A stretch of DNA of 64,000 nt from Paenibacillus sp. J5C2022 (lineage in GTDB: Bacteria > Bacillota > Bacilli > Paenibacillales > Paenibacillaceae), in the NCBI RefSeq assembly GCF_025567625.1, contig NZ_JAOQJC010000025.1, positions 1-64,000 of the forward strand. The letters run 5' to 3'. Positions 25,294-34,089 of this stretch are shown one piece after another (the stretch's first letter is position 1; the number at the start of each line of letters is the position of its first letter). The notes under the pieces were generated by a model. It made no database searches. It was given only the letters and a program-made list of their open reading frames with translations, and was not told the DNA's origin. A program made the position numbers and the translations under genes.

Positions 25294-25725
25294 ATGGACC
25301 AAGGTATTTGGTTTTACTTTATTTTATTTTGGGCGATCGTCATGGTAGGCTCAATGGCCGTCGGCGGCTTCTTCATGTTCCGTAAATTTCTGAAGGTTCT
25401 CCCGATGCGGGACGGCAAGTCCAAGCTGGATTGGCAGAATTACTGGGTCGAGAGAAGCCGCAGCATGTGGGACGAAGATTCCAAGTCGCTATTGAACGAG
25501 CTGGTATCGCCCGTACCGACGGCATTCCGCGACATTGCCAAGCATTCCATCGCGGCCAAGATCGGGCAAGTCGCCATCGAGCAGGGCGCTTCCAGAGTAA
25601 CGAGGGATCACTGCATCGAAGGTTACATAAGAGCTACCCCCAAGCGCGACTACCGCAGTCTCGTAAGCTTTCTGGATCGCAAGGGAATCGACTATTCCGC
25701 CTACGAGCATTTGCTGAACAAATGA
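25294..25725 (+). CDS. DUF2621 family membrane protein
   Basis: Protein of 143 residues with one N-terminal membrane helix (about 5-27) and a soluble domain with PVPTAFRDIAKHSIA and KIGQVAIEQGASRVT. It resembles the B. subtilis YneK/DUF2621 family; no function is established. The ATG at 25294 has GAGAGGTG nine bases upstream, better than the GTG at 25282. Confidence 0.85.
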   Translation: MDQGIWFYFILFWAIVMVGSMAVGGFFMFRKFLKVLPMRDGKSKLDWQNYWVERSRSMWDEDSKSLLNELVSPVPTAFRDIAKHSIAAKIGQVAIEQGASRVTRDHCIEGYIRATPKRDYRSLVSFLDRKGIDYSAYEHLLNK

Positions 25726-25740
25726 GAAATTCTCGCTCAG

Positions 25741-25827
25741 GGGCTTTCGTATATGCGCGAACTGAAAGGCAGGAGTTCCAATACAAGCGACGCGATGCAG
25801 GGCTTTCGTATATACGCGAACTGAAAG
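25741..25827. repeat. Two 28-bp palindromic direct repeats
   Basis: Copies at 25741-25768 and 25800-25827 differ by one base. Each has CTTTC...GAAAG ends and a palindromic centre (CGTATATACG in the second copy). They fill the gap between the DUF2621 gene and the lipoprotein gene. Confidence 0.7.
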
Positions 25828-25904
25828 TCTGCAAAGCATGCTTTCACATTTTTGCAACCTCTCCTGCGCCTGCTTCGTCTTAATGTACAGGAGGTGGTTC
25901 TATC

Positions 25905-26426
25905 ATGAACAACAAGAATACGATGAAGAAGAAAGCCACTGCGGCAGCAGCTCTCCTGCTTGCGATAGCTCTATCGATGTCCGCCTGCAATAATGCAAGC
26001 CCGACTCCAGACAATAATGGGAACGGCCAAGTGAACAATGATACGGGCGGATCGAACAATTTGCCGGATAATGACGGTGTGATGGAACCCGATACGCCAT
26101 CCGATGATGGTAGCGGGAACGATGCCTCATCCGGGACGGGCAGTAACGGTGACAATGGCGACGGCAACGGAGTCACCGGGGATGACGGTTCTTCGGAGGC
26201 AGTCCTTCATGGGGAAGGAACTTATACCGGCGCAATTGATTCCAACTCCGTCGAGATCAGGACAGACGAAGGGCCTAATGCTTATCGGCTGACAAGTGAA
26301 TTGACAGCGATCATCGAGAAGCTTCCCGCCGAGGCCAAGGTCAAATTCGAATATACGGAGAAAGTAATTGACAGCGAGAATAACGTGAAGCAGTTATGGC
26401 TTCAGTCCATTGAAGAAATCAAATAA
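25905..26426 (+). CDS. Small Asn/Gly/Asp-rich lipoprotein of unknown function
   Basis: Lipoprotein of 173 residues: a Lys-rich signal, lipobox LSMSAC, then a low-complexity linker of Asn, Gly, Asp and Ser to about residue 95, then a compact C-terminal domain of about 75 residues (starting HGEGTYTGAIDSN, with alternating charged and hydrophobic residues as in a small beta fold). AGGAGGTGG precedes the ATG. I do not recognise the domain. Surface attachment is likely. Confidence 0.85.
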   Translation: MNNKNTMKKKATAAAALLLAIALSMSACNNASPTPDNNGNGQVNNDTGGSNNLPDNDGVMEPDTPSDDGSGNDASSGTGSNGDNGDGNGVTGDDGSSEAVLHGEGTYTGAIDSNSVEIRTDEGPNAYRLTSELTAIIEKLPAEAKVKFEYTEKVIDSENNVKQLWLQSIEEIK

Positions 26427-26448
26427 CTGCTGCTGTAATGTCAAATCC

Positions 26449-26484
26449 AAAGAGCACTTGACTTAATCGTCCGGTGCTCTTTTT
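26449..26484 (+). terminator. Terminator of the small lipoprotein gene
   Basis: AAAGAGCAC pairs with GTGCTCTTT across a 16-base loop, followed by more T (TTTTTC). Confidence 0.75.
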
Positions 26485-26559
26485 CATGGTAGAATGGAGA
26501 CAGCAAAAGAGCATCATGCAAGCGGTAATGGTATAGCATTGGGATAGTTGCGGTAATCT

Positions 26560-26800
26560 GCCACTTTTGTACGAATTTTCATACAAAGCACCCAGACTGT
26601 CGCGCCAATTAGCCACTTTTGTACGAATTTTCATACAAAGCACCCAGACTGTCGCGCCAATTAGTCACTTTTGTACGAATTTTCATACAAAGCACCCAGC
26701 CAGTCGCGCCAACCTACCGCTTTTGTACGTTTTTTCGTACAACGCAATCGAATTCATGCGCCAATTTGTCACAATTGTGTGAGTTATCGTACATAGCAAC
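26560..26800. repeat. Array of 52-bp units, locus B
   Basis: Cores at 26568, 26620, 26672, 26724 and 26776 are exactly 52 bp apart. Each carries TTTGTACGAATTTTCATACA or a variant; at 26724 the core is a perfect inverted repeat TTGTACG-6-CGTACAA. The variable half (CACCCAGACTGTCGCGCC) differs from both types in locus A, yet period and core are kept. It fills most of the 440-bp gap before the epimerase gene; no gene is seen in it. Confidence 0.9.
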
Positions 26801-26865
26801 TGGTTGCAAGCAAACGCGATGGAACGCTTAGTCGGATTGTATTCATATAAAGGGGGGATTATCGG

Positions 26866-27813
26866 ATGAAGGTCGCTGTAACCGGAGGGACGGGCTTTAT
26901 CGGGAAAGCGCTGACACAGGTATTGTTGGAGCGCGGGGACGAGGTATTTGTAATTACACGAAAGAATTCCGGGGACGACAGCAGCACACGCGACGACAGC
27001 AGCACAAGCGGCAAGCCTCTGCATGTTGTCACTTGGGATTCCCTGCAAAATAATCTCGGCATCCTGGAAGGACTAGACGCAATCGTCAATCTTGCCGGGG
27101 AAAGCATCAACCAGCGGTGGAACGATTCTGCGAAAGCACGCATATTGAACTCCAGAATATGGGCTGCGGAACAAGTAGCACAGCTTGTGAAGTCGCTGGA
27201 GAAGAAGCCGCATGTCGTCGTCAATGCTTCCGGCATATCGGCTTACGGCATATCGCAAGATGAGGTGTTCGACGAAAGCAGCCCTACAGCCGTAACGGAT
27301 TTCCTGTCGGAGGTCGTCAAGCAATGGGAGCACGCCGCCGACCGCATACCGGCTGAAAGGCTTGTGAAGCTGCGCGTCGGAGTCGTACTGGCGGATAAAG
27401 GCGGAGCTTTCCCGCTAATGGCATTGCCCTATCGGTTATTTGGAGGCGGCCCTGTCGGAAGCGGCAAGCAAGGCTTGTCATGGATACACCTTCACGATAT
27501 TGTGAGGCTCATCTTATTTTGCCTTGACGATGACAGTATCGACGGTCCTGTCAATGCGTCCGCTCCGCAGCCTGTCAGCAACGATGAGTTCGGAAGAGCG
27601 ATAGCCAAAGCCATGGGCCGACCGCATTGGTTTCCTGTGCCGGCCTTCCTGATGCGTCTCCTCTTCGGCGAAATGTCGACACTGTTGCTGGACGGTCAAC
27701 GCGCGGTTCCGAAGAAATCGCAGCAATGCGGCTTCCGATTCCAGTATCCCGCGATAGACAGTGCAATGGAGCAATTGGTCGGCAAGCGACAGCGAAGCCA
27801 ACGCAATGATTAG
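26866..27813 (+). CDS. TIGR01777 family oxidoreductase (epimerase/SDR)
   Basis: Extended short-chain dehydrogenase-like protein of 315 residues. The N-terminal NAD(P) motif is TGGTGFIG, followed by DAIVNLAGESINQRW and the C-terminal DUF1731 region (GRPHWFPVPAFLMRLLFGEM). The substrate is unknown; relatives include B. subtilis YfhF and cell-division-linked SulA-like epimerases. AAGGGGGG precedes the ATG. It converges on the FHA gene with a 4-bp overlap. Confidence 0.93.
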   Translation: MKVAVTGGTGFIGKALTQVLLERGDEVFVITRKNSGDDSSTRDDSSTSGKPLHVVTWDSLQNNLGILEGLDAIVNLAGESINQRWNDSAKARILNSRIWAAEQVAQLVKSLEKKPHVVVNASGISAYGISQDEVFDESSPTAVTDFLSEVVKQWEHAADRIPAERLVKLRVGVVLADKGGAFPLMALPYRLFGGGPVGSGKQGLSWIHLHDIVRLILFCLDDDSIDGPVNASAPQPVSNDEFGRAIAKAMGRPHWFPVPAFLMRLLFGEMSTLLLDGQRAVPKKSQQCGFRFQYPAIDSAMEQLVGKRQRSQRND

Positions 27814-29483
27814 CGCATGTTCACCTCATAGCAAGGCCCCTTCTCTCCCGCTAAATGAATGACGTCCCCTTGCGTCAAGCTGTAAGCTTTATATGGGACC
27901 ATGAGCTTGCCGTTCAGCAGGCTCCCGTTGCGGGAGCCCAGATCCTTGACTTGATGCTCCCCATCCTTGCGTTCTATCTCCAGATGAATTCGGGATACGC
28001 CTTCCGCCAATTCGGAGTAATGCACGCCATCTACAGCTCTTCCAATCTTGAATGCTTCCTTGCCCGGCAATTCGATCGCTTCCTCCCGCCCCTCCCACCT
28101 TCGCTTTAGCCATAACACGGGAGAACCGCTGCCGCTATCATTGCGATACGCTTCCAACTCCCCGCTCTCCTCCCTCTCCAGCAGTGTCGTAGGGGCGATG
28201 GCTACCGCCGGAGAAGGCACGGAAGAGTGAACGGGTCCGACATGTTCATGATCGGCGGAAATATCTGAATCGGAGGACCCAGAAGACCCGAGCGGGCTTG
28301 CGCTTTCCGCCACGGCATAACTGCCCAGCGAATGCGTAGTGCCTTCCCTGTGAATCGGCTGAGGCTCCCAGAGGATCTTCTTGCGCAGCATATCCGTACT
28401 GGGCTCGAACAGCTCTTCATCATCCTCGGCTTCCTTGGCAGATGTGAATAGTTCACTGCCTCTCTTGCTCATATACACGGAGACAGCCACAATCATAAGC
28501 GTAAGGCCTGCACTGGACAGAAGACCCGGCTTGGATTGCACCGGCAAATAGATGAAACGCCATACGCAAGCTATGGCAATCAGAGCGACCGCATAAATCG
28601 TCCATTTACTCTTGCCCGACTTCGTGGGAGCATCCTCCTCCTCCCACTCGTCATCCACATTCTTCGCTAGCTCCTTGTCGGCTTTATTCCAAGGATTAGA
28701 TTGCGCAGGCTTCCATTGCATCTCCGGCGAGGCAGCCGAGCCTGATGACGCAGCTTTCGCCGCCTCTCCTCTTGCTGCCGCCATATCATCGTCGGCAATG
28801 CTTTCCGGCGGCCGTGAACAGTCCGGCTTAGCGGGGAATGCCGGGCTAACGGACTCTTTTGCCTGCGGCAATCGGCCTATAGCAGGTATTGAAGATTGTT
28901 CTTTATCCTCTCCCAGCATGTCCAGCAACGTTTTTTGCAGTTCTGCCAAAGGCCACCGGATTTCACTAAGCAATTGAAATATGCGCTTCAGGCCCTCGCC
29001 GTCAATATCATCCACATATGACGTCCAGCGAACTGCGAGAGACAAGAGCTCGCTTGCGCCTTGCGCATCCTCTTCCAGATCTCCTTTCAGCGGAATATAT
29101 GCGAGACGTATATCCCCGAACCGCTCTCCCATGAAGATGAACTGGTCGCCGAGCAAGCACCCCTCGGGACGAAGCATGTAATCTCTGCATTCAGCTAAAG
29201 CATCGGTAACGCTAAGCAACAGACTATAGTACTGGCTCATCGTCAGCGGCTGCTGCTGCAGGCGATGGACCAGCATCCTCATTCCCGAGAGCGCATAGCG
29301 GAATGTCAGCTTGCCGTCCAGCTCGAACCAATCGATCGGCAACAGATGCGGAACTGACTCGGCACGCAGCATATTCATCTCGATATCATCCAACTCGTCG
29401 CGGTATATTCCCTTCTTCCGGTCCACTATCATGACATGTCCCCGATTCATGGCAAAATCAATGCGGAAAGCATGCATCGCCAT
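27810..29483 (-). CDS. FHA domain protein with DUF6382-like N-terminus
   Basis: Last gene of the Tad operon, 557 residues. The N-terminal 170 residues (FRIDFAMNRGHVMIVDR, YALSGMRMLVHRL) resemble DUF6382; then comes a low-complexity linker, two hydrophobic helices at about 300-340, a second linker and a C-terminal FHA domain (FKIGRAVDG, SRIHLEI, DLGSRNGSLLNG). FHA domains bind phosphothreonine, so the protein may link a Ser/Thr kinase signal to pilus assembly; no kinase is encoded here. The ATG at 29483 follows GGGGG; GTG at 29495 is an alternative. Confidence 0.88.
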   Translation of the reverse strand: MAMHAFRIDFAMNRGHVMIVDRKKGIYRDELDDIEMNMLRAESVPHLLPIDWFELDGKLTFRYALSGMRMLVHRLQQQPLTMSQYYSLLLSVTDALAECRDYMLRPEGCLLGDQFIFMGERFGDIRLAYIPLKGDLEEDAQGASELLSLAVRWTSYVDDIDGEGLKRIFQLLSEIRWPLAELQKTLLDMLGEDKEQSSIPAIGRLPQAKESVSPAFPAKPDCSRPPESIADDDMAAARGEAAKAASSGSAASPEMQWKPAQSNPWNKADKELAKNVDDEWEEEDAPTKSGKSKWTIYAVALIAIACVWRFIYLPVQSKPGLLSSAGLTLMIVAVSVYMSKRGSELFTSAKEAEDDEELFEPSTDMLRKKILWEPQPIHREGTTHSLGSYAVAESASPLGSSGSSDSDISADHEHVGPVHSSVPSPAVAIAPTTLLEREESGELEAYRNDSGSGSPVLWLKRRWEGREEAIELPGKEAFKIGRAVDGVHYSELAEGVSRIHLEIERKDGEHQVKDLGSRNGSLLNGKLMVPYKAYSLTQGDVIHLAGEKGPCYEVNMR

Positions 29484-29504
29484 TACATCCCCCACCCCTT
29501 CAAG

Positions 29505-29948
29505 TTAATCCACCATCATCCACAGCGCTACGCCTGCAGGTGCGACAGCCAGCATGAACGGAAAGCTGCTGCGGCATGCCAGCCTGCTCCCCGGCCGCAC
29601 CTTGCGCAGCACAAGCAACGTCAACCCGATCAATCCGCCGAACAGCATCGCATAAATCATAAGCTGCAGCACGGCCGCTATGCCGAGCCATGCACCCGTG
29701 GCCCCGAACAGCTTTACGTCGCCGGCTCCTATTCCTTTCAGCACATACAGCAGCAGGAGAGGCAGAAAGCCTGCGGCCGCTCCCAGCAACGCCTGCAGAA
29801 GCTGTTGCCAGCCTCCGGACAATAGTGCGTACAGGCAAGCCGCCAGGAAGAAACCGCCTGTCAGAGCATTCGGAATCCGCTGCCTGCGAACATCCGTCAC
29901 AAACGCAGCGGCAAGTAAAATTGCCGCCGCCAAGCCGGGTAACGCCAT
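29505..29948 (-). CDS. A24 family prepilin peptidase (TadV/CpaA-like)
   Basis: Membrane aspartyl protease of 147 residues with about six helices. Its two catalytic aspartates lie in FVTDVRRQRIPN and GIGAGDVKLFG, matching the GxGD type. It lacks the N-methylase domain, as TadV/CpaA proteins do. It should cleave the Flp pilin and the TadE-like pseudopilins of this operon. Confidence 0.92.
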   Translation of the reverse strand: MALPGLAAAILLAAAFVTDVRRQRIPNALTGGFFLAACLYALLSGGWQQLLQALLGAAAGFLPLLLLYVLKGIGAGDVKLFGATGAWLGIAAVLQLMIYAMLFGGLIGLTLLVLRKVRPGSRLACRSSFPFMLAVAPAGVALWMMVD

Positions 29949-29964
29949 CCGATCCCTTCCTCTC

Positions 29965-30966
29965 TTATTCCTGCTCTTTCTTCTCTACGATAAAATGACG
30001 GGACACCTGAAGCTCACCCTCAATCGTGGATACGGTCAGTTGCCATATGCCTGGCGTCGTATTACCTGAGACATGCCATGTCCACTGCACGAAACCGTTC
30101 TCGTCGGCTACGGCTTCTCCGATATGCTTCGCCTTGCTGTTGCCGCTCTTGTACCGGATGCCTAGCGATATCCTTGCTCCCGGATTCGTCTTGGCCGTTA
30201 CTGTAGCCTTGCGTCCCGGACGCAAGGGAGAAGGATGAACGGCCACAATCTGCAGTGTCACGTCCTCTCCGTCAGCACCATTATCCGAGCCGTATTCGGC
30301 AGCCTTCGCATCGCTTAGCCATACCCGTTCGGACGCTCGCTCGCGCAGTATAAGCGGCTTGCCGTAGAAGGGGAGCTTAAGCGGAAATTGATAGTCTAGC
30401 ACTACGGACAGGTAGGCGGGATCTCTCGTCTGCAGATCGGGAAGAGTCAGCTTGGCGAGCTCCACTCGATCGGGGTCCAATACCGCATCATTATGCAACG
30501 AATTCCGGACGAACGGTTCCACGGCACGGCGTCCCAGCTCGGAAGCCGCCCAATTGACGAGCGGCTGCCAGTCTCCGCGCAATACGGCGGCAACAAGCTC
30601 GCCTGCAGGCTCCGGCAGCCATTCGGCACCCGAAGCGGCGATTTCTCCCCAGCCGGGCAAGTCCGCCGGACCATCAGGCGACGTAGGCAGATAGGCCCCT
30701 GCAAGTGCGACTGGCCGCATATGCGCCGCCAGTTGTCGCGCAGTATTGGATGCTGCGGAGTGCAGAGCCATCTGCGTGGCGCACAGCGAGACGAGTATGA
30801 TGAAAGTCATCAGCACAATTAGCAGGAATGGGGTAACAATAGCCGCCTCCAGCACAATAGAACCCGACTGCTCCTCTTTCAGCCCCTTATGCTCTGTAGA
30901 GCCCTTCACTCTTGCACAGTTATTCCTGCTTCTAATAAGACCAGCCGACAATTTTACTGCTTTCAT
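29965..30966 (-). CDS. TadE-like pseudopilin with Ig-like C-terminal region
   Basis: Protein of 333 residues with a class IV prepilin-type segment, SG|SIVLEAAIVTPFLL (Glu at +5), one N-terminal membrane helix, and a C-terminal region from about 240 (VTLQIVAVHPSPL...QLTVSTIEGEL) that looks like a beta-sandwich. The TadE-like part is supported; the C-terminal fold is an inference. It overlaps the preceding gene by 35 bp. Confidence 0.8.
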   Translation of the reverse strand: MKAVKLSAGLIRSRNNCARVKGSTEHKGLKEEQSGSIVLEAAIVTPFLLIVLMTFIILVSLCATQMALHSAASNTARQLAAHMRPVALAGAYLPTSPDGPADLPGWGEIAASGAEWLPEPAGELVAAVLRGDWQPLVNWAASELGRRAVEPFVRNSLHNDAVLDPDRVELAKLTLPDLQTRDPAYLSVVLDYQFPLKLPFYGKPLILRERASERVWLSDAKAAEYGSDNGADGEDVTLQIVAVHPSPLRPGRKATVTAKTNPGARISLGIRYKSGNSKAKHIGEAVADENGFVQWTWHVSGNTTPGIWQLTVSTIEGELQVSRHFIVEKKEQE

Positions 30967-33154
30967 AGCGGTTGCCTGCCACCTTCCCGTCCAGCAGTCC
31001 CCAATGTCCCAGCAGCTTCATCATGCCGGGCAGGAACAGCAGCTTTATGGACAGCCTTGCCTCGCCCGTCACCCCAGCCGGTACGGAGAATAGCTTTAAA
31101 TCCCCATTTTGTTCGATGACGGCGATCATGCGCGCTAGCCTTTCTTCCCGCTTCCCGCCATGCAACAGCATGAACATGCGCAGATAGTCCTTGTAGCCCA
31201 GATCGACCTTTGCGTATTTCGACAGAGGCGCGGCACCTCTCTCAGCGAATGAGAGCATATCTGCCAGCGCGCCTTCCAATCCGTACACGATAGCAGCGGA
31301 CAAAATCAGCAAAGGATGGCCCAATGACCGGCTCGCAATCAGTCCTTCCATCGTCCGTATGGCCAGACGTACGGAGAACAGTTCCCCGTAGGCGGCAATC
31401 AGATTGCCCGTCGGGGTGTGAAAGCCGTATAGCACATATTCAGCCTCCTGGTTATGGAAGGAAGTCAGGCCCGCCAAGCCGGAGACGTCTCCGCTCCTCA
31501 TCAAACCGAGCAAATGCTGCGGTTCGAATCGGGAATATCTGGCTACAACATACTCACCGAAGTAAAAGTCGTCCCTGGTGTGCTGCAGCATGTCAGACAA
31601 GTCGGCGAACACGTTGTCCATTGCAGCGGAGGATTGTCGGGCAGCGTCATAGGCTCCCTCTGCAGGCTGCTGCAGCTCCGACTGCCCGTCGTCTCCCTGC
31701 GCATTGGACAGCAGGCTTTCCCGATAGTGCTTCTCAACCTGTCGGTATTGGCGCGTATGCTCTTCATTCGACGGCAAGGCCGCAATACCGTTCAGCAGAT
31801 TCCGCGCTTGCTTCCAGCGCGTCTCGGCCATACTCTCCTGTTCCTTCAGCTTCTGCTTCAGCTCGCCGCCTGCCAGCGCTTGTTGGCGACTCTTTACTAC
31901 GCTGCCCGGCACCAAATACCGTTCGTTGTAAAGCCGGTAAGCAGTATGAATGGCGGCGAGACTGTTCGCCAGAGCGGCTGAGTGAACATGCCGGGCTCCC
32001 GGATTGGACATGGCTGTCTGCATATTGGACAACAATTGTCTGCCTGCGTGAATATAACCTGTCCCGTCAGCTCCCTGCAGCAGCAGCTCCTGCTTGTAAT
32101 CGGTGAACCATTCCGCACCTAGCACCAGTTCCTTGCCGGCCTTCCGCACCTCTGCCAGCTCATCCGCCCCGCCGTCGGGCATCCCGCTGCGTGCAGCGCC
32201 TGGCACCTTGCTCCCGGATACCGTATCATACGCCGCGTTCGCCTCACGCTCCGCCGACTCGGCTATTCTGCGCATCTCCTCATTAATCGTCTCCGCCTTC
32301 TCCAGCTCCTCCGACGCTTTCCCAATGAACTCTATATGCCGAAGATGCAAGCTGTCCCCTGCCCTTCTGATGGCATCGCTCAAGGTCCATACTTCCTGCT
32401 CATAGCCGGCAATCTCGCTACCATACAGCGGCTCCCCATCCTCCGGCAGGGAAAGGTCATGCAGCTTCATCTCCGCATAAGCGCTGTAGCCTTCAACAGC
32501 TGCGGCCGCTGTACCAGAGATTCCCCCACCAGTTCCAATCGGGATAAGCGCATGAACAGCGCTTCCCCGCAGCTCGTCCGCCGCCTGCTGCTGGAGCTTG
32601 AAGACCGCCTCAATGCGGGCTTCTCTCTTCTCATATAACTGCCGGAGCTGCGTCAATGTGTCGACCGCATGAGAAGCCTCCTTCATCGCGCCGGCCAGCG
32701 GAGCAAGCCGCGCTGCGATCTCCAGCGTGAAGTCGATCGGCGCTTTGTACTTCATCTCCTCAAGCACGCTTCTTGCGAATACATCATGCTCGCCTAGCGT
32801 AAGCGATGTATGCACTTCCGCCTCCTCGACCCGCGCTTCCACAATCGTGAAGGTGGACGGTGAGCTCTTCTCCAGATTACCCTCCAGCACTTGCCGGAAT
32901 ATCTCCTCTCCGTCTGTACCTCCCCTGCCGAACAAGCCATAACGCTCGTACAGCCATGTATCGTAAGCCGACAAGACGGATCGCGCACCGGATCGGGCCG
33001 CGTCCTCCGCGAGCTTGTGCAAAGCGGCAATTCTGGCATAATCGATCAGCACCGCGAAGAACAGCAGCAAGGAAGATAAGACGACAACCGCGAATATCGT
33101 GACCGCCCCGTCATCTCGCCAAAGCAACCGCCTCACTCCGTCCGGCCGCTTCAT
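30932..33154 (-). CDS. TadG-like pilus protein with long coiled-coil region
   Basis: Protein of 740 residues with one N-terminal helix (DDGAVTIFAVVVLSSLLLF). The prepilin-like site is degenerate: +5 is Phe, not Glu. A long extracytoplasmic region rich in predicted helix (about 170-480, many Glu/Lys/Gln heptads) and a C-terminal domain follow. It resembles large TadG/DUF5702-type proteins of Firmicutes Tad loci. It overlaps both neighbours (ATGA with the gene before it). Confidence 0.8.
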   Translation of the reverse strand: MKRPDGVRRLLWRDDGAVTIFAVVVLSSLLLFFAVLIDYARIAALHKLAEDAARSGARSVLSAYDTWLYERYGLFGRGGTDGEEIFRQVLEGNLEKSSPSTFTIVEARVEEAEVHTSLTLGEHDVFARSVLEEMKYKAPIDFTLEIAARLAPLAGAMKEASHAVDTLTQLRQLYEKREARIEAVFKLQQQAADELRGSAVHALIPIGTGGGISGTAAAAVEGYSAYAEMKLHDLSLPEDGEPLYGSEIAGYEQEVWTLSDAIRRAGDSLHLRHIEFIGKASEELEKAETINEEMRRIAESAEREANAAYDTVSGSKVPGAARSGMPDGGADELAEVRKAGKELVLGAEWFTDYKQELLLQGADGTGYIHAGRQLLSNMQTAMSNPGARHVHSAALANSLAAIHTAYRLYNERYLVPGSVVKSRQQALAGGELKQKLKEQESMAETRWKQARNLLNGIAALPSNEEHTRQYRQVEKHYRESLLSNAQGDDGQSELQQPAEGAYDAARQSSAAMDNVFADLSDMLQHTRDDFYFGEYVVARYSRFEPQHLLGLMRSGDVSGLAGLTSFHNQEAEYVLYGFHTPTGNLIAAYGELFSVRLAIRTMEGLIASRSLGHPLLILSAAIVYGLEGALADMLSFAERGAAPLSKYAKVDLGYKDYLRMFMLLHGGKREERLARMIAVIEQNGDLKLFSVPAGVTGEARLSIKLLFLPGMMKLLGHWGLLDGKVAGNRYESSKIVGWSY

Positions 33155-33888
33155 CGCATTCCTCCCTTGCCGCTACCGCCGTATGAAGCCAGCACTTCGC
33201 GGGCGTCTGCCTTCGCTCTTCCGGCACCGGTCCGATTGCCGAACTTGGCTGTATAATATCGGACGAGCTCCACACTGCGCGTAAATTCCACAGGGTCCAC
33301 GACGCTTCCGGAATAGACGGCAGCCGGTCCTTCAGACATGGCCCCATGTTCCCAAGGCAGCTTCGAAGCGACAGGTTGCACCAGCCTGCTCACAACAGCA
33401 CCTGTCAATCCGCTGACACCGTAGCTGATCTCGCCCTTATACGCCAGCTCGGCTCCATCCATCCATCGCGCTGCACGCAGAAGCTTCTGCGCGGTCAAGC
33501 CATCGTTCTCGTCCGAGCTGCCCGGTTTGACAGGCCATTGCACAGCCGTGCGTCCGTCTTCCCCTGCAAGGCCGAACATGCTGGCAAGCGCGCCATCCCC
33601 TCCCAATCGCCGATACAGTCCGTCATAATTCGGCTGCAGCAGAATGCCGCTTGCAGGATCGCGATGACTGTTGTCCCAGGCGAACGCCGCCCTTTCCGAC
33701 GTTATGGCTGCAGCGTACAGCACAACAACCTTTTGATGCAGATACAGCCCCAGTACCAGGAACAGCAGCACTACAGCGAACAAAAGAGGGAACACAATAG
33801 CGGACTCCAACGTATAGCTGCCGCGGTCGCCTGCCAGCCAAATGCGCCAACTTTCCGCCAGCCTAGAAAATCTTGTTTGCCTGATCAT
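33151..33888 (-). CDS. TadE family pseudopilin
   Basis: Protein of 245 residues with the processing site RG|SYTLESAIVFPLLF (Glu at +5), a single membrane helix and an extracellular domain with a TadE-like N-terminal segment. It likely forms part of a minor-pilin priming complex. It overlaps the pilin gene end by 26 bp. Confidence 0.85.
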   Translation of the reverse strand: MIRQTRFSRLAESWRIWLAGDRGSYTLESAIVFPLLFAVVLLFLVLGLYLHQKVVVLYAAAITSERAAFAWDNSHRDPASGILLQPNYDGLYRRLGGDGALASMFGLAGEDGRTAVQWPVKPGSSDENDGLTAQKLLRAARWMDGAELAYKGEISYGVSGLTGAVVSRLVQPVASKLPWEHGAMSEGPAAVYSGSVVDPVEFTRSVELVRYYTAKFGNRTGAGRAKADAREVLASYGGSGKGGMR

Positions 33889-34060
33889 CCGCTTTGTCCA
33901 TCAAATCATTGACCAATGCTATAATCCAATCCTTAAATAGAAGTGCGATTATAATAACGACCGCAATAATCAGGATGACCTCCAGCGTGCCCAGACCGCT
34001 CTCATTCCGGAAGAATCGCCGCGCTTTCCCCGACCACTTTCTCCATGCACCGTATGCCAT
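33863..34060 (-). CDS. Flp1-type IVb pilin
   Basis: Small pilin of 65 residues: a basic leader, the site NESG|LGTLEVI (Glu at +5), then a hydrophobic helix (LIIAVVIIIALLF) and a short polar tail. It matches Gram-positive Flp1 pilins in size and sequence and should be the major subunit. GGAAGG precedes the ATG at 34060; a GTG at 34066 is also in frame. Confidence 0.88.
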   Translation of the reverse strand: MAYGAWRKWSGKARRFFRNESGLGTLEVILIIAVVIIIALLFKDWIIALVNDLMDKADDQANKIF

Positions 34061-34089
34061 ATCCACTCATCCTTCCATTATCATAATCA

